This document shows, piece by piece, positions 20,416 through 32,335 of a stretch of DNA of 64,000 nt. Within the stretch, counting starts at the first letter, position 1, and each line of letters starts with the position of its first letter. The DNA is taken from the NCBI GenBank assembly GCA_016584305.1, contig JACEEZ010003542.1, positions 25,001 to 89,000 of the forward strand. Reading direction: 5' to 3'. The DNA is from Chionoecetes opilio (Eukaryota > Arthropoda > Malacostraca > Decapoda > Majidae). The notes beneath the pieces were generated by a model, which was not told the DNA's origin, did not search any database, and worked only from the letters and a program-made list of their open reading frames with translations. Position numbers and translations under genes: made by a program.

Positions 20416-22103
20416 TAGGGTGTCCCAGGCTTGTATTAGTAGAAAATCAATAAAGATATCAGTCCACACATGCTGCTCTGGTTCCTTGTCAAAAGGAAAG
20501 TGATTCCACCAATTTTCGTGAAAATTGGGCATATTTAATGGGCGCGAGCAAAAAGAACGTTTTGATAGCTCCTCTAGATTCGACCCTTATCTGCATTCTA
20601 TCACTCTATCATGTTCAGAAAGAGCCCAGGTACAGGGAACGAATGTGAAATATCTGTTATGTTTATTTATTTTTTTATTCCTACTCCAACACCCCTTTTT
20701 CTTGAGTTCCGCCTTAGTTTTTTTAGGGACAGCTTTTCCCTGTGGAGGCGGGCAAGCTTCAGAAGAACTGGGTTTTTCCCTTCGTCCTTCGACCGGTTTG
20801 CCGAGGAAGCGTTGAATGAGGGCTATTCCTCGTTCTGCGAGGTCGTTTGTGACCTTCAGGACACCAGCCCGCTTCTTCGCGCACTTAAAACACGAATCCG
20901 TGTTTCATGTTTCAGGACTCAGCTCAAGGAAGGTGGGTTGCTGGTCTCCTAGTAGACTTTTCAAGACCTGCATCGACCGCACTGAGCAGAAGGCGGAAAG
21001 CGGCCTGTTGAGATATTCTCTTATATAGATAGCTTATTCTCCTTAGGAGGTTGACGGCGTGGACATTTAGCTGGTGTCGGAGCTTTGAAGTCGTCGTCCT
21101 CGATTTCTTCGTTGGACGATGAGGGTGTAGTAGAAGACTCCAAGTTCAAGGCCACGTCACGATCAAGGTGGATGACGAAGCAGTCGCGTCCTTCTTCTTC
21201 ATCTCCTCCATCCTTTGTCTCTTACGTCGCTTCTCCTCAGTCGCTCGCTTCAGCTTCTCGTCCATGCCAGCCATCGAGCAGCTCTGCCGGTCCTCCCTCT
21301 GAACCTCCAAGAACGCCTTGTCTTCCTCGGGATCTTCGCTTCCATTGCCTTGGAATGCGCGATGTCGAACATGTCTTCGAGGCTGTCTCTCAAGATGCAT
21401 CTCTTCATTTCTTCCGTCTCTGTCTTCCGTGACTTGGATTTCGCCAAGGCGCCGTACTCCTCGTACAGTTTGAGGATCTTCTTCTTCACCCACGACACAT
21501 CCGACATGGGAATTTTCGCACGTCGCCACACTTCAAGACCTTCTCAGCGGAGAAGCTGCTGCAGCAAAAAGAACCTCCTTCTGGATCTTGTGGTGGAACA
21601 AAAACACCGGGAGAACCTCGCCTCTCGACGGAAAAACGATTCCCAGGAATGACGATGTTGGGGACTTCTCCATTTAGCCATACCACGCCCGTAGATCGTC
21701 TTTCACACGCCATCACGTTAGACCTGGGAACACAAAAGAGACCAGAATACAATTTTTTTATTTTACATCGATAAATACTACATAGGCTTAGCTACATTAT
21801 TTATAGTGATGGAAATACAAGGGATACGGCAGGCACACACTTAAACGACTAAGTTCACAACATAAGATAGTTGTAATATAGATGTAGTGAGAAACAAACC
21901 GCACAAAGGACACCACACGCGACAACGACACACGCGACAACTACCTCACTCTCTGACGCCGAGCAGAAAACTGAACGAAATGCGCAACCATTTAAAAGAC
22001 AAGAGGGAAGCTGAAAGTTTCCTGTTAGAACTTGTCACGGCAGGGAAAAAGGGGCAACATGTGCTGAGTGTGTCCGTACACGTCGGTTTCTTGGGACACC
22101 CTA
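20416..22103 (-). mobile_element. DNA transposon J with 12-bp TIRs and 7-bp target duplication
   Basis: The ends are TAGGGTGTCCCA (20,416) and TGGGACACCCTA (ending 22,103), a perfect 12-bp inverted repeat. The 7-bp sequence CTGTAGG flanks both sides (20,409-20,415 and 22,104-22,110). About 45 bases inside each end a related CACATG(C/T)TG motif recurs. Both flanks are A-type element sequence, so J inserted into an older transposon. It carries the broken gene described at 20,660-21,531. A 7-8 bp duplication fits hAT, MULE, P or Zisupton-like classes, none of which I can assign. Confidence 0.7.
20660..21531 (-). pseudogene. Remnant of a multicopy arthropod protein carried by element J
   Basis: On the minus strand from 21,531: MWRRAKIPMSDVSWVKKKIL, then LYEEYGALAKSKSRK, LEDMFDIAHSKAMEAK; after one frameshift EEDKAFLEVQRED, SMAGMDEKLKRATEEK; after another SSNEEIEDDDFKAPTP; then a C-terminal block PTFLELSPET, KRAGVLKVTNDLAERGIAL and IQRFLGKPV, with one in-frame TGA after SPET. 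From memory, an uncharacterised protein family repeated many times in arthropod genomes has the same N-terminal FDIAHADA/EEDK/QREKGR and C-terminal VNDTAERGVALIQ motifs, separated by a long central region that is missing here. I infer a transposase-like protein with an internal deletion. Function is not established. Confidence 0.6.
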
Positions 22104-22339
22104 CTGTAGGGCCCCAAGGTTGGGGCCGCACACCTGGCTAATTCCCCCAAAAGGTCAGTCCACACACCTGGCTAATTCCCCTTCAGGTCAAGCGCTGCTG
22201 GGGTGACCTGACTGGGGTCAACCAAAAATCCCCCTTTGTCCAGCCCGAGAGTCCTGTATTCAGTCAGTACCTACCAACCACTACAGTGAGAGGAACAAAA
22301 ACTCCTCCTCTCCCTGTATTACCTACTTGTATTTACCTA

Positions 22340-23960
22340 ATTGTAACATACAGGAAAAGAGCTATGTTTGTACTGTCCCGTCTCCAAATCTACTATTATC
22401 CAGTTTGCCTTTGAAGCCCTGAATACTTCTGCATTAATCACTTTTGCATCAAGGTGTTCCAGGCTTCTATGTTTCTATAGGGGAAGCTGTATTTTTTATG
22501 TCCCTCTTGCATTTTGGGTCCTTTTCAATTTCTTCTCCTGTCCTCTTGCTTTTTCTATCGTCCCACACAAACAGATCTTCTCTATCAATTTTTTCCAGAC
22601 CCACGATGCTCTATACACTGCTATAAAATCTCCACTTCTCTTCTTTCTCAAGAGTTAGAGCTTTAGTCTTGAAAGTCTTTCCTCATATGGTAATCTCTCA
22701 GGCTTGGAGCCATTTTTGTGGCTGCTCTTTGTATTCTCTCAATCTTCCTTATATCCTTCTTTTTATGTGGTGACCAAATCACTGCCGCATTTTCCCAAAC
22801 CCCTTTGGGTCGAATCAGAGGATGTTATCAATTTCTTAATCATCTCTTCATCCAGATTTTTGAATCCCTTTTCTTATATTCTTCAGCAACTGGTATGTAT
22901 CTCCTGTGATCTTGTTTATATGCTTCTCTGGTGACAATTGTCCTTAATCATACCCCCAGATCTTTTTCGACTTTGTTTTGATTATCCATTCATTTCCCAT
23001 CGAATCTTTCCTCTCTGTCTTTTTTTGCTACTGCCCATTTCCCATCACTTTACACTTTTACCCATTAAACTCCATTTCCCATAATTGACTCATCTGAAAA
23101 TCTTATCTAGATCCTTTTGTAGATCCTCACAGTCCTCTTTACTTCTATTTTTCTTAGAAATTTAGCATCATCAGCGAATAAACTCATATAACTGTTCACT
23201 CCTCTGTCATATCATTTACATAGCCAAGAACATCACTGGGGCCAATACTGATCCTTTAGGAACTCACTCATCATACTGCATCATCTGACTTCTGTTCTTT
23301 TATTACTGTTCTCATATCTCTGTTGCTCAAAAGTCTTCCTCCACTTCAGCAAACCAGCCTTCATCCCCCTACATGTTCTAGCTTCCAGAGCAGTCTCTTA
23401 TGAGGTCCCTTTGTCAAATGCCTTCTTTAGGTCCAAAGTATATGCAATTGACCCACCCCTCTCTTTCCTGTACCACATCGATTACTCTCGAGTAAAAGCT
23501 TAATAAGTTCGTTGTACTGAATTCCTCCTCTAAATCCAAACTGGCCACTGTGAGTGTGTTTGTCTCTTCCAAGTATTTCAACCATCTGTCCTTCACAATT
23601 TGTTCACACATTTTTGCCATTTACACTTGTTAATGATACTAGCCTGTAATTAGTGGTTCTTCTTTGTCTCCTCCTTGTAAATTGGCACAATATTTGCTCT
23701 TTTCCAATCAAGAGGGACTCTGCTCTCCTTGAGTAAACTCTCAATTACACTATGTAATTTTCCTGCTAGTTGGTTACTGCATTCTTTCATAACCCAAATT
23801 TCGGACCTCCATCTGGGACCCGGGACTTTTCTCACATCTTGACTTTCCATTAGCCTTTTACTTCTTTTTACGTCTACTTGTATGTCTTCCATTATATTTC
23901 TTTTGCTATTATATTTTTCGTTTTAAATTCACTTTCTCTTGTAAATACAGTCTGTAGCAC
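22340..23960 (-). pseudogene. LINE ORF2 reverse transcriptase, frameshifted
   Basis: On the minus strand, N to C: WAGKLHSVIESLLKES-like and RVPLDWKRANIVPIYKEE (23,650-23,892), MAKMCEQIVKDRWLKYLEET and FYSRVIDVVQEREGWVNCIY (23,414-23,620), the palm SVLAPVMFLAM-like and FADDAK box (around 23,160-23,260), then LSPEKHINKI and the C-terminal HKKKDIRKIERIQRAA region. These are the fingers, palm and thumb of a non-LTR reverse transcriptase that copies the LINE RNA. Multiple indels make it inactive as given. Confidence 0.8.
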
Positions 23961-25813
23961 TTATTAAATCACCTCACCCTTTTGTTGTAAATGCATCTTC
24001 CTACACTATGCCTTCTACCTTCAGCTTATCTACTCCTTCCTTGTTTTTCTTTTTTTCCATTAAATATATCTATAGAAAATTTTTGGTTCATTCTTACATT
24101 TTTCTATTATATTCCTCTCATGGTTACTTTCTTCTTCTCTTCGGATTCTTAATATTCATTTCTTGTTGTTTTGTACTTCTCCCAAAGGTTGATACCTCCT
24201 TTTTTCCTCCAACTTACCATGTTTTTTCTCTTTCTAGTCTTGCTAATTCACTTTTCTGTTAAACCATTCATTTGTTTTCTTTCTCTAATAAACTATCCTT
24301 GGAACATAATTATTTATTCCTTCGGTGCCAAATTCGGATGAACTCATCCCCTTTCTTTGGGTACTCCTTGTTGCATGGAAATTACTCCAGTGTGTCTCTC
24401 CGAAAAATGTTCTTAATCCTCAAGTCTGCTTTTCCATAATTGTATCTTCCTTTTTGTGTTCTTCTTTTTTCCCCTTTTTTTGCTAAACATTTTCTTCAAA
24501 TTCAATAAGTCATGGTCACTCTTTCAAATGGGGACTGATACTTTACTTTACTAATTTTTCCAGTTTTTTCGTCAATAGTAGGTCTATCTTGATGGTTCTT
24601 CGCTACCTCTGAAACTTGTGTTCTCTTTAAAACCACTGAGTCATAATGTTATTCATTACCAATCCAACAATGTACACCCCATGAGTCTTTTCCTCCTTCA
24701 GTATACCATTTTTCCCAGCAAACTTCTTTGCAGTTAAAAACTTCCATCAAAATTATGTTCTCACAATTTTTCCATCGTATTTTTTAAACATTTGCTTGTG
24801 TCTCTTATCATGTCTCCATACTCTTCTCTCCCCCAGGAATTGTCTTGGGGTGAAACGTATACGAGTACTAAGTCTCTTATTCTTCCTTTTTCATCACCAA
24901 CTCTACCTTCAACACCTCGGGCCCTACCTTTCCTTTTTCCACATCCCCACTACCACATCCTTCCTTGTTAACCCCCATTACACCACCTCCTTTTCTGATT
25001 TCCTGTTTTGCCTCCCCTACATTATATTGACCCTCCCAACTGGCCCCATCCTCAGAATCACTCAGTTCATTTCTACTAAACCCAATATGTCTGGTTTCTT
25101 GGCTCTCAGGTAATGTTTACTTCTGTTAAAGTTGACATTAGCCCATTTATATTTGTGTACGAAAACCCCCCATCCTTTTTCATTTCCTTTGAACTGTCTT
25201 CTCTTACTCTTTCTCTTTTAGATACCATTCTTCAGTTTTTGGTCTAAAAACTCTCCAATAGAATTTCTGTTTTCCTCTTCCGTTCTCATTCGTTTTTTTT
25301 TTTTGGCTTCTTTAAACAGTACATTCAATCTGGCTCTTTCTTCCTCATTCATATCTTTTCTTTTCCATATTTTCTTGTATTCTTCTGTCTTTGCCAGTTT
25401 CCTGCCTTAGGCAATATATATCTAGTGCTGTATTTGAGACCTAAACTTAACTTTTTAAGGTGCGGGCCCCTCCCTCCCCATATTTTGCTAACCTATGTAT
25501 CTCTTCTATTTCTTCTTCTATCACCGTATTTTTCTTCTACTACTTTAAATATTTCTTTTGACACTTTTTTTCTTGCTCTTCTCTTTTGTTTTTCTTAGGC
25601 CAGCACTTTTTTTCCTTCAAACCAAAATGATGACACTTTCTTTTTTTTTACCGTATCTCTTACTAAATGTTCCTTTTGTTGATTACTTTTTCTAATTTTT
25701 GGTCCAGATTTTTCTTTTCATTTTCTTGATCTCATTATTTGGCGTAAGTTTCCTTGGTCTTTTTTTTTTTTCTATCTTCCATGTCATTCTTTCATCTTTC
25801 ATTTTCTCTTGTG

Positions 25814-26020
25814 TCATTTCCATTTCTTGTATACTGAATACATTTCTGCATGTAGTTTTACTACCTTTTCATCGTCTTGTTTTTTCCCTTTTAATTCATA
25901 CACTCTATTTTTCAAAATAGTATTATCTTTTTCCAGAACTAACACTTTCTTTTTCATCTTCTCTAGTTTATCCATTAATCGTGAACAACATTTTCTAGCA
26001 TTATGACTTCTCTGGTTCAT
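25814..26020 (-). pseudogene. LINE ORF1-like coiled-coil fragment
   Basis: The frame reads MNQRSHNARKCCSRLMDKLE, then KMKKKVLVLEKDNTILKNRV and YELKGKKQDDEKVVKLHAEM. The heptad-like spacing of L, V and I with abundant K and E predicts a coiled coil, as in LINE ORF1 or the segment ahead of ORF2. Its position upstream of ORF2 on the same strand supports this. The assignment is tentative. Confidence 0.45.
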
Positions 26021-26311
26021 TTTCAGCCCTAATATGTCTTTTTTTTTGGTATTGAAGCCATCAAAATTGGTCCCGGCGGATCCCTCCGTCGACTTCCTCC
26101 ATCCTTGTTTACGTTTTCTTCACTTCCAATATTTTTTCACTTTTTTGGTAAATCATTAGGAGACGGGACTATCTAACTACATAGCTCTAACCTATAGTAC
26201 TTAAGGTCTTCAGGGTCCTCTGCGTCCTTGTTGTTCCCTGCAGCCATACAGCACATCCAGTTGTATAGGAGCCTCCCAGCAGAGGGCCCCCCTGTGTACA
26301 CACAGCTGTTG

Positions 26312-26862
26312 TGTGTATTTCCTAGTTGTATTTACCTAGTGTAACATACAGGAAAAGAAACTTGCTCGTACTGTCCCGTCTCCAAATCTACTATAATTCA
26401 GTTTGCCTTTGAAGTCCTGAATACTTCTTGCATTAATCACTTTTTGCAAACAAGGTTGTTTCCAGGCTTCTATGCTTCTATACGGGAAGCTGTATTTTTT
26501 TATATCCCTCTTGCATGTTGTCTTTTTCAATTTCTTCTCATGACCTCTTGTACTTCTGTCGTCCCACACAAACAGATAATTTCTATCAATTTTTTCCAGA
26601 CCCATTTATGCTCTATACACTGCTATAAAAATCTCCACTTTCTCTTCTTTCTCAAGTGTTGGGAGTTTTAGTCTTGAAAGTCTTTTTTTTATATGTTTAA
26701 AACTCTCAGGCTTGGAGCCATGTTTGTGGCTGCTCTTTGGTATTCTCTCAATCTTCCTTATATCCTTTTTTTTATGTGGTGACCAAAACACTGCCGCATA
26801 TTCCAACCTTTTGGTCGAATCAGAGATGTTATCAATTTCTTGATCATCTCTTCATCCAGACA
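26312..26862 (-). pseudogene. LINE 3' end fragment of the same family
   Basis: Repeats the 3' tail and C-terminal WDDRSTRGHEKKLK / YRSIEAW / HKKKDIRKIERI segments, then stops at about 26,862 in unrelated sequence. It lies immediately upstream of the fuller copy and in the same orientation. Confidence 0.8.
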
Positions 26863-26999
26863 TGACACCAGATCCAGACACATCTTCATCATGTGTTTCT
26901 CTCACTGTGGTGGTAGGTAGGTAATTGCCAGAAGCTGGTCTAGGAAGCCAGGGCGGGAACCCAGCAACGGAGGTGCGGGAGGAATTTGGGTCACGAGCG

Positions 27000-27272
27000 A
27001 GTCAGGTCCACGCCAGATGTTGGCTTGACCTTTAGGGGTAATTAGCCAGGTGTGCGGCCCCAAGCTTGGGGCCACCACAACATCATCATACAGCCCAGAT
27101 GCATACGTGGTAGGGCGCGCATTTTGAACTTGGTAATTTTACTCACCCCAGTTTGAATGTCGTAGCATTGGATTTTCGATCTCGTACTGTATATTGAAAT
27201 AGACCCTAATTTACTCAGCTCGTATCATTGATTTCTCGTTATACCGAATGCTCGTATAACGAGACTTCCCTG
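27000..27272 (-). mobile_element. A-type element remnant
   Basis: GGGGTAATTAGCCAGGTGTG, then TACTCACCCCAGTTTGAATG, the GGATTTTCGATCTCG block and the end ACGAGACTTCCCTG match one end of A in reverse. The remainder of the element is missing. Confidence 0.65.
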
Positions 27273-27288
27273 TATATATATATATATA

Positions 27289-29089
27289 CAGTCAAACCTC
27301 GATATAACGGACCCCGAGGTAACGGACTTCGGATGTAATGGACTCCATTTGCGTGACTTTTTTTTTTTTTTTTTTTTTTTTTCATATTAGACCGCTTATC
27401 GCCGCTCAAATTGTCAACTCAACATGATTGTATTATTTTCTCATTTTACTTTGGAATACTTGGGTTTTAAGGAGTTTTGATGTACATAAGAAAATAAGGA
27501 AGCTACAAGAGGCCGCGAGGCCTACACGTGGTAGTTCCTGTCACCTAACACTACCTACATCCCCCTTTCATCCCCATCCATGAACCTATCCTGCCCCTCT
27601 TTAAGCTCCCTAATGACTCCGCATAACTACCTGTCTACTGAGACCATTCCACTCATTCACCACCCTATTTGTGAACCAGTTTTTCCCTATTTCCTTTCTA
27701 AATCTACGCTTTTCCAGCTTGAATCCGTTACTTCTTGTTCAAAACCCCTGGTTAAAAGCCGAAAGGGAACTTTTCCCACCTCTCCTTTATTAAATCCCTT
27801 TATCCACTTAAAACTTCTATCAGATCGCCCCCTTACTCTCCCATCTCTCGAGTAAGTGTAATTTTAATAACTTCAATCTCTTCTCATAACTAAAGTTACG
27901 CATCCCTTGTATCATTTGGTCATCCTTTTTGCACTGTTTCTAACAAGGTTATACCCCATCCTGTAATATGGAGACCAAAACTGAACCGCATAGTCTAGGT
28001 GAGGCCTGACTAGAGCCAGATAAAGCTTTAGAATAACTTCCGCATTTCCCTACTTTTAAACTTCTTGTAATGAATCCTAATACTCTATTACTCTATTTCT
28101 GGCCTAAATCTGTACACATATTAAGATATAATATTAAAAGGGAAAGAGCCTGTGTTGCTAGTGTTTTTAGTGGTAGAAGGTGTGTATTATTTAAAATAGT
28201 GACTTTTAGTGTTTTGGCGTGGCCGCTGCTATGTCTCCCTGTCACCTTCAACACCCTAAATCACCCTTATCTAAGGTAAACACGCAGTGTACACTGACCT
28301 AAATAGTGACACGTGTATAGAAACTGCCACTTCACAACCATAAAAATATATATAATAATGAGCATTAGGTCATGATAATAAGCTTTACCTTTGGAAGCCA
28401 GGGCTGAATCTGGCTCGTAGTAATTTGTTTGCCTTTCACTAGAGCTTGAGTTTGACTAGCCAGACGGTGAGAGAAAAGCATCACCATTTTGGGGTTTAAC
28501 CCATCACTTAACGGGAGACTTTTTCTTCCTTTTTATCTATTTTGGGTGATTATAATATGTCATGATGTGCTGCTGCGGCCGCGCTGCCAGGTGTAGATGA
28601 GCGCCTTGAAAGTATTTTCATCTTTACTCATGTGTATGAAAAATAGCAATTCAAATGTGATTATATTCACCTAGAAAAATGAAATTTCATAGCATACCAA
28701 GCAATAATGAGCGAGCCTGGATACTTACTACCTCTCCTAGTACCAGTCCCGAACAGTCGTGGGCGAGTGTGTCAAATCCTTTGATGTAGCGCTATCACTT
28801 TTTACCTCCAACATAGCTACACGGTCTACACGGTTGTGTTTGTGATTATTTCTCATTTGTTTCACATGTGGGAGCGGACCAAATTCAGCATGTATCCAGT
28901 CACTGTTTACCCCCCAACTAGCTACACAGTCTGGTTTGTGTTGTGATTATTTCTCATTTATTCAAAATTTGTTGCCTTTTTTTTATATATTTTCACACCC
29001 TTGGGAAATACCCTCGGCTCTACCGAACAATCGGTTTTTAAACGGACACTTCTCCCCCCTTTTAGTCCTTTTAAATCGGGGGTCAACTG
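27289..29089 (+). mobile_element. Tigger-type element B with nested LINE tail
   Basis: The left end CAGTCAAACCTCGATATAAC and the right end TTAAATCGGGGGTCAACTG are inverted relatives, and TA arrays flank both sides. The 27,483-28,125 part is a separate LINE fragment. Without it the element is about 1.16 kb, with no transposase recognised. A partial second copy at 39,536-40,173 is part of the duplicated block. Confidence 0.7.
27483..28125 (-). pseudogene. CR1-like LINE 3' end nested in element B
   Basis: Reverse relative of 12,258-12,625. It starts with the CATAAGAAAATAAGGAAGCT tail, then CATCCCCCTTTCATCC and [13 protein letters not shown] coding on the minus strand. Confidence 0.75.
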
Positions 29090-29206
29090 TATATATATAT
29101 ATATTATATTATATATATTATATATATTATATTTTATATAATTATATTATATATTTTTTAATATATATATTAAAATATTATATATTTTATATTTATATTA
29201 TATATA

Positions 29207-29250
<44 letters not shown>

Positions 29251-29317
29251 CTTATTAAATATATATATAATTATATTATAAAATATTATATATATAATAT
29301 TTTATTATATATATAAA

Positions 29318-29348
<31 letters not shown>

Positions 29349-29364
29349 ATTTATATTATACACA
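29090..29364. repeat. (TA)n-rich array between elements B and C
   Basis: About 275 bp of imperfect TA repeats lying precisely between the CTG end of B and the CACTAGGG end of C. Confidence 0.95.
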
Positions 29365-29659
29365 CACTAGGGTCCCACAGAATGAGCAATTGGTTGTTTA
29401 AACGAGGTCGTTCTATGTGAATTCGCTCTATGTGAAACACATAACCTATGGAAAAAGTTGATATTGGTCAATCGGTCCTTCCGCCCGTACCCGTACATTT
29501 ATACTCATTCACACCCATGCATACCAAAAACATATATAAATGATAAGTAATGCTTTAAAATGATGAAATAGGCATTTTTTAGCTTACCTTAAATCTAATA
29601 GGAATTATGTACCGGGGGCGGAGGGGTTCCGAGGCATCTTGGAGGCCCAACTCATCGTC

Positions 29660-32110
29660 ACTGGTTTGACGACGCAGTGTGACCCAGAGTTGGGGAGTGT
29701 GGCGAGTGAGCGTTGACCTTGCATTTCTGCCAGTCCATCATAAACTCCTCAAACTCTGACAGGCTGGCCAGGGGTTTCATTTGAAGGGCCAGGCGGGGGC
29801 TCGTTTGATGGGCCAGGCTGTTGCTTGTCGGCGGGGGCCCGGCTGTGGCGCATTTGGCAAGGCGAAGTACAGAGTCATGAGGGTCTGCCTACGTTCGTTT
29901 ACTCTCTGGTTGTGTTTTTCTTGTAGCCATGAAAGAGGGGCTTGCATCTGCTGACAAATTTCTCCTTTTTAAGGTGCACGGTTCAAACTATTAACAAGCT
30001 CTTTTCATTAATTCTGCCCCAGGGCCAAATTCTGCTCAGCCCATGATTTGAAAACCCTTCCATCTCCACAGTCTCTGCCGATTGCCTGTTTGCTCCTAGT
30101 TCGACCTCAATGTTCAATACTGCGACAATGCCGTCAGGTGTTTGTTCGTTGCCTTCAGCGTTTATCTCCTAAATCTCCTTTTGCCGTCCGTCACTTGAGC
30201 AAAGCCTGGGACATGCCTTGCAAACCCCCACGCTTGGGCCACAGTTCCGGCGAGTCACTAAGCACCTGCCATTCTGGTCACCAGGTGTGGAGTCAGTTTT
30301 TTCCAAAACCGTTGAATTTTTGCCTCATTAACATCTCCCAAGCCAAGAGGAGATTATATTATCAATCGCCTTCTAGATTGGAAATTTGCCTTCAAAATTG
30401 CTGCACTGATATGGCATTTTGGTTTGGGTGTTAACAGGTAAAGGGGTTTACAGGTTGGCGGCAGGCTGGGCGGCAGGCTGGGCGGCAGGATCGTCTGGGG
30501 CTGCTTGTGGGCTGGAGGGGCTGCTTGTGGGCTGGGTGGGGCTGCTTCATTTTCTTTATCTTGATCGCTCACTTCATCGAGAATTGTTTTATTCTTCACC
30601 TGTTTCAGTTTCCCCGGCGCATAAGAGCATACACTCGCATCTGATAAAAAGTTTAACATTAGATATTTAACTTCCTGATCAAGGGGCTGATGACTGAAGT
30701 GGTGTTGAAAAAACACTACTATTTTCATTCGGATGCATGTCTATAAGGTTTTAAAGCAGGGATGGGGGAACGTCTGGCCCGCGGGCCATGTAAGGCCCGC
30801 AAAACCCTGCCCTCTGGTCAGGTCCTGCCAAGGCAATCACAGACGAAACTCGAAATCCAATAAATCTTGAGGCTTTTTTTTCATACCAACATAAATTGTT
30901 ATTAAGTGCATGCATAATACTTATAACCGGGAAATTTTAATGGACAAGCATGTCCATTACGGGATGGATACGACACATAGATGACGGGACAGACACGGAT
31001 AATTTTCAAAGTATGGTTTTTCGTCGGCCAAAAAAAGCAGGCTGATTTTTAAGTTGTAGTTTTGTATGGTCCGCGAATGATGTCAGAATATCCAAATGGC
31101 CCTTGGTAGTAAAATGGTTCCCCACCTCTGGTGTAAGGGATGGGCAGGGCAGTTGTCCATAGTCATTAGTCAGCAAGACGTTAAATGGAACACATAAGCT
31201 GTTGACACTTCCCCCTTTGCATCCGGGAAAAAAACATCTTGAGAGCATTCAGCAGCAGTGTAGGAATTCATCCAGCCGGGCAGTTTTCATCCAGTAAACT
31301 GGAGCCTTGGACATTCAGAAAGGTGATTGTAGCATCTTGGGTGTGCGGCAGTATGAACAAACAAAGGCTTCATTTTGTTGCTACCAGTCAAGTTGCAGTA
31401 GAACAGCACAGTGAAGCGGCTTTTATCCATTTTTCTCCCCCGAGCCTGTTTTCATAGACTTAGCAAAAAGGTGGATTTTGGCATTTTATATTTATACTGC
31501 ATACCAGCCTCATACATTTTGTAGATGCAATCATCGAATATAGCCACCTTCTTCAATAATTCCTTTCAGTACCCGTTGGATAATTATTTTGCCGCGACTG
31601 TGTCAGCGATGGGAGATTTGTCAGTAAACTTGATGTTGCGAATCTCCTTTCGGCTAAGAAACCCATATAACCAACCAGTTTATGCTTTGAATGGGCCAAG
31701 GGCACAACACTCCTTCTGACAATGGGGTGATAAAAAGTTTTAGCCATGTCCATGATCTGCTTTTGTCCAATGGTACATCTTCACTCACTTTTCTATTTAG
31801 CCAAACACTCAGATACCGTTCCATGTGGATACTTTGTCATCGGGGGCTCGTTTTCCTAATGTCTAGTTTAGAGGTCCCATATGCTTTGATGGCCTTCAAA
31901 TGTCATCTTATTTCTTCCAAATTGTCCTAACGGAGGATTCACTAAAGCCTAATGGATCGTCCAATCGTCGTGTTTCCCTCGCCCTTTTGTTTTCTCTCTA
32001 TTACTTCCTTCTTCACATCGTAAGTGATCGCTTTCTCTTCCGGACCCGTGCTCGCGGCATTTTGGGGCCCAATACATACGGTCAATGTCACTGGGAAACG
32101 TAAGTTCCGC
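29660..32110 (-). pseudogene. Tigger/CENP-B-like transposase (copy 1), decayed
   Basis: Minus-strand segments matching the better-read second copy: an N-terminal CENP-B-type helix-turn-helix (about 32,080-31,940), the Tc5-type DNA-binding segment AHSKHKLVGYMGFLAERRFA (31,553-31,753), part of the catalytic domain around 31,250-31,500, the VPFNVLLTNDYGQLP segment (31,006-31,248) that corresponds to the LLxLDNAPxH motif, and an acidic C-terminal end near 29,760. Frameshifts are many and a MITE interrupts the gene. Confidence 0.65.
30757..31130. mobile_element. hAT-type MITE inside the transposase gene (copy 1)
   Basis: Starts CAGGGATGGGGGAACGTCTGG and ends GGTTCCCCACCTCTG, an imperfect inverted repeat typical of hAT MITEs (CAGGG(G/A)TGGGGAAC). 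The right flank is GTGTAAGG; the left flank is one or two miscalled bases from it. Copy 2 at 41,850 shows the 8-bp duplication more clearly. Confidence 0.75.
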
Positions 32111-32335
32111 CAGGAGCGTATAGGCGAAATTTTTTGAGCAAGATGCCATAAAAACCCGGCTTGATCTCCAGACCTGGTCGGGGCTCACCCCGCTCACAGC
32201 TGATAACTTGTTTAAACACAACCACACCGACGACGACACCAAAACCACAACAACGGAAGTGTACCTTCGAATGAAAGCCATCAAAAAATTACAATAAACG
32301 AACGACTGACGATATTGTGAATGGATTACAACATA

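Larger units (their letters stand above)
20260..22255 (-). mobile_element. A-type element remnant hosting element J
   Basis: From 20,260 (CAGGGAAGTCCCGAAGATAC) to about 20,410 the sequence matches the right end of A-type elements in reverse. After element J, 22,108-22,255 continues with A interior sequence in the same orientation (GGTTGGGGCCGCACACCTGG, TGACCTGACTGGGGTCAACC). Part of the A interior and its other end are missing. Confidence 0.6.
22313..26290 (-). mobile_element. Nearly full-length CR1/jockey-like LINE
   Basis: The 3' end at 22,313 shows the ACAACTAGGTAAATAC-type tandem repeats (complement of TACTTGTATTTACCTAATTG). Proceeding along the minus strand one finds the C-terminal region (22,340-22,930), reverse transcriptase (to about 23,960), a degraded upstream region expected to hold the endonuclease (about 23,960-25,400) and an ORF1-like coiled coil near 25,814-26,020. 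The 5' end is probably close to 26,290, where another LINE 3' tail begins. Indels break the reading frames throughout. Confidence 0.7.

Noticed and set aside
20611..21028. Plus-strand open frames in element J
   Set aside because: They are antisense to the minus-strand protein remnant, which has recognisable motifs.
24796..25113. Plus-strand open frame of 105 codons
   Set aside because: It is antisense to the LINE, in T-rich sequence, and shows no domain.
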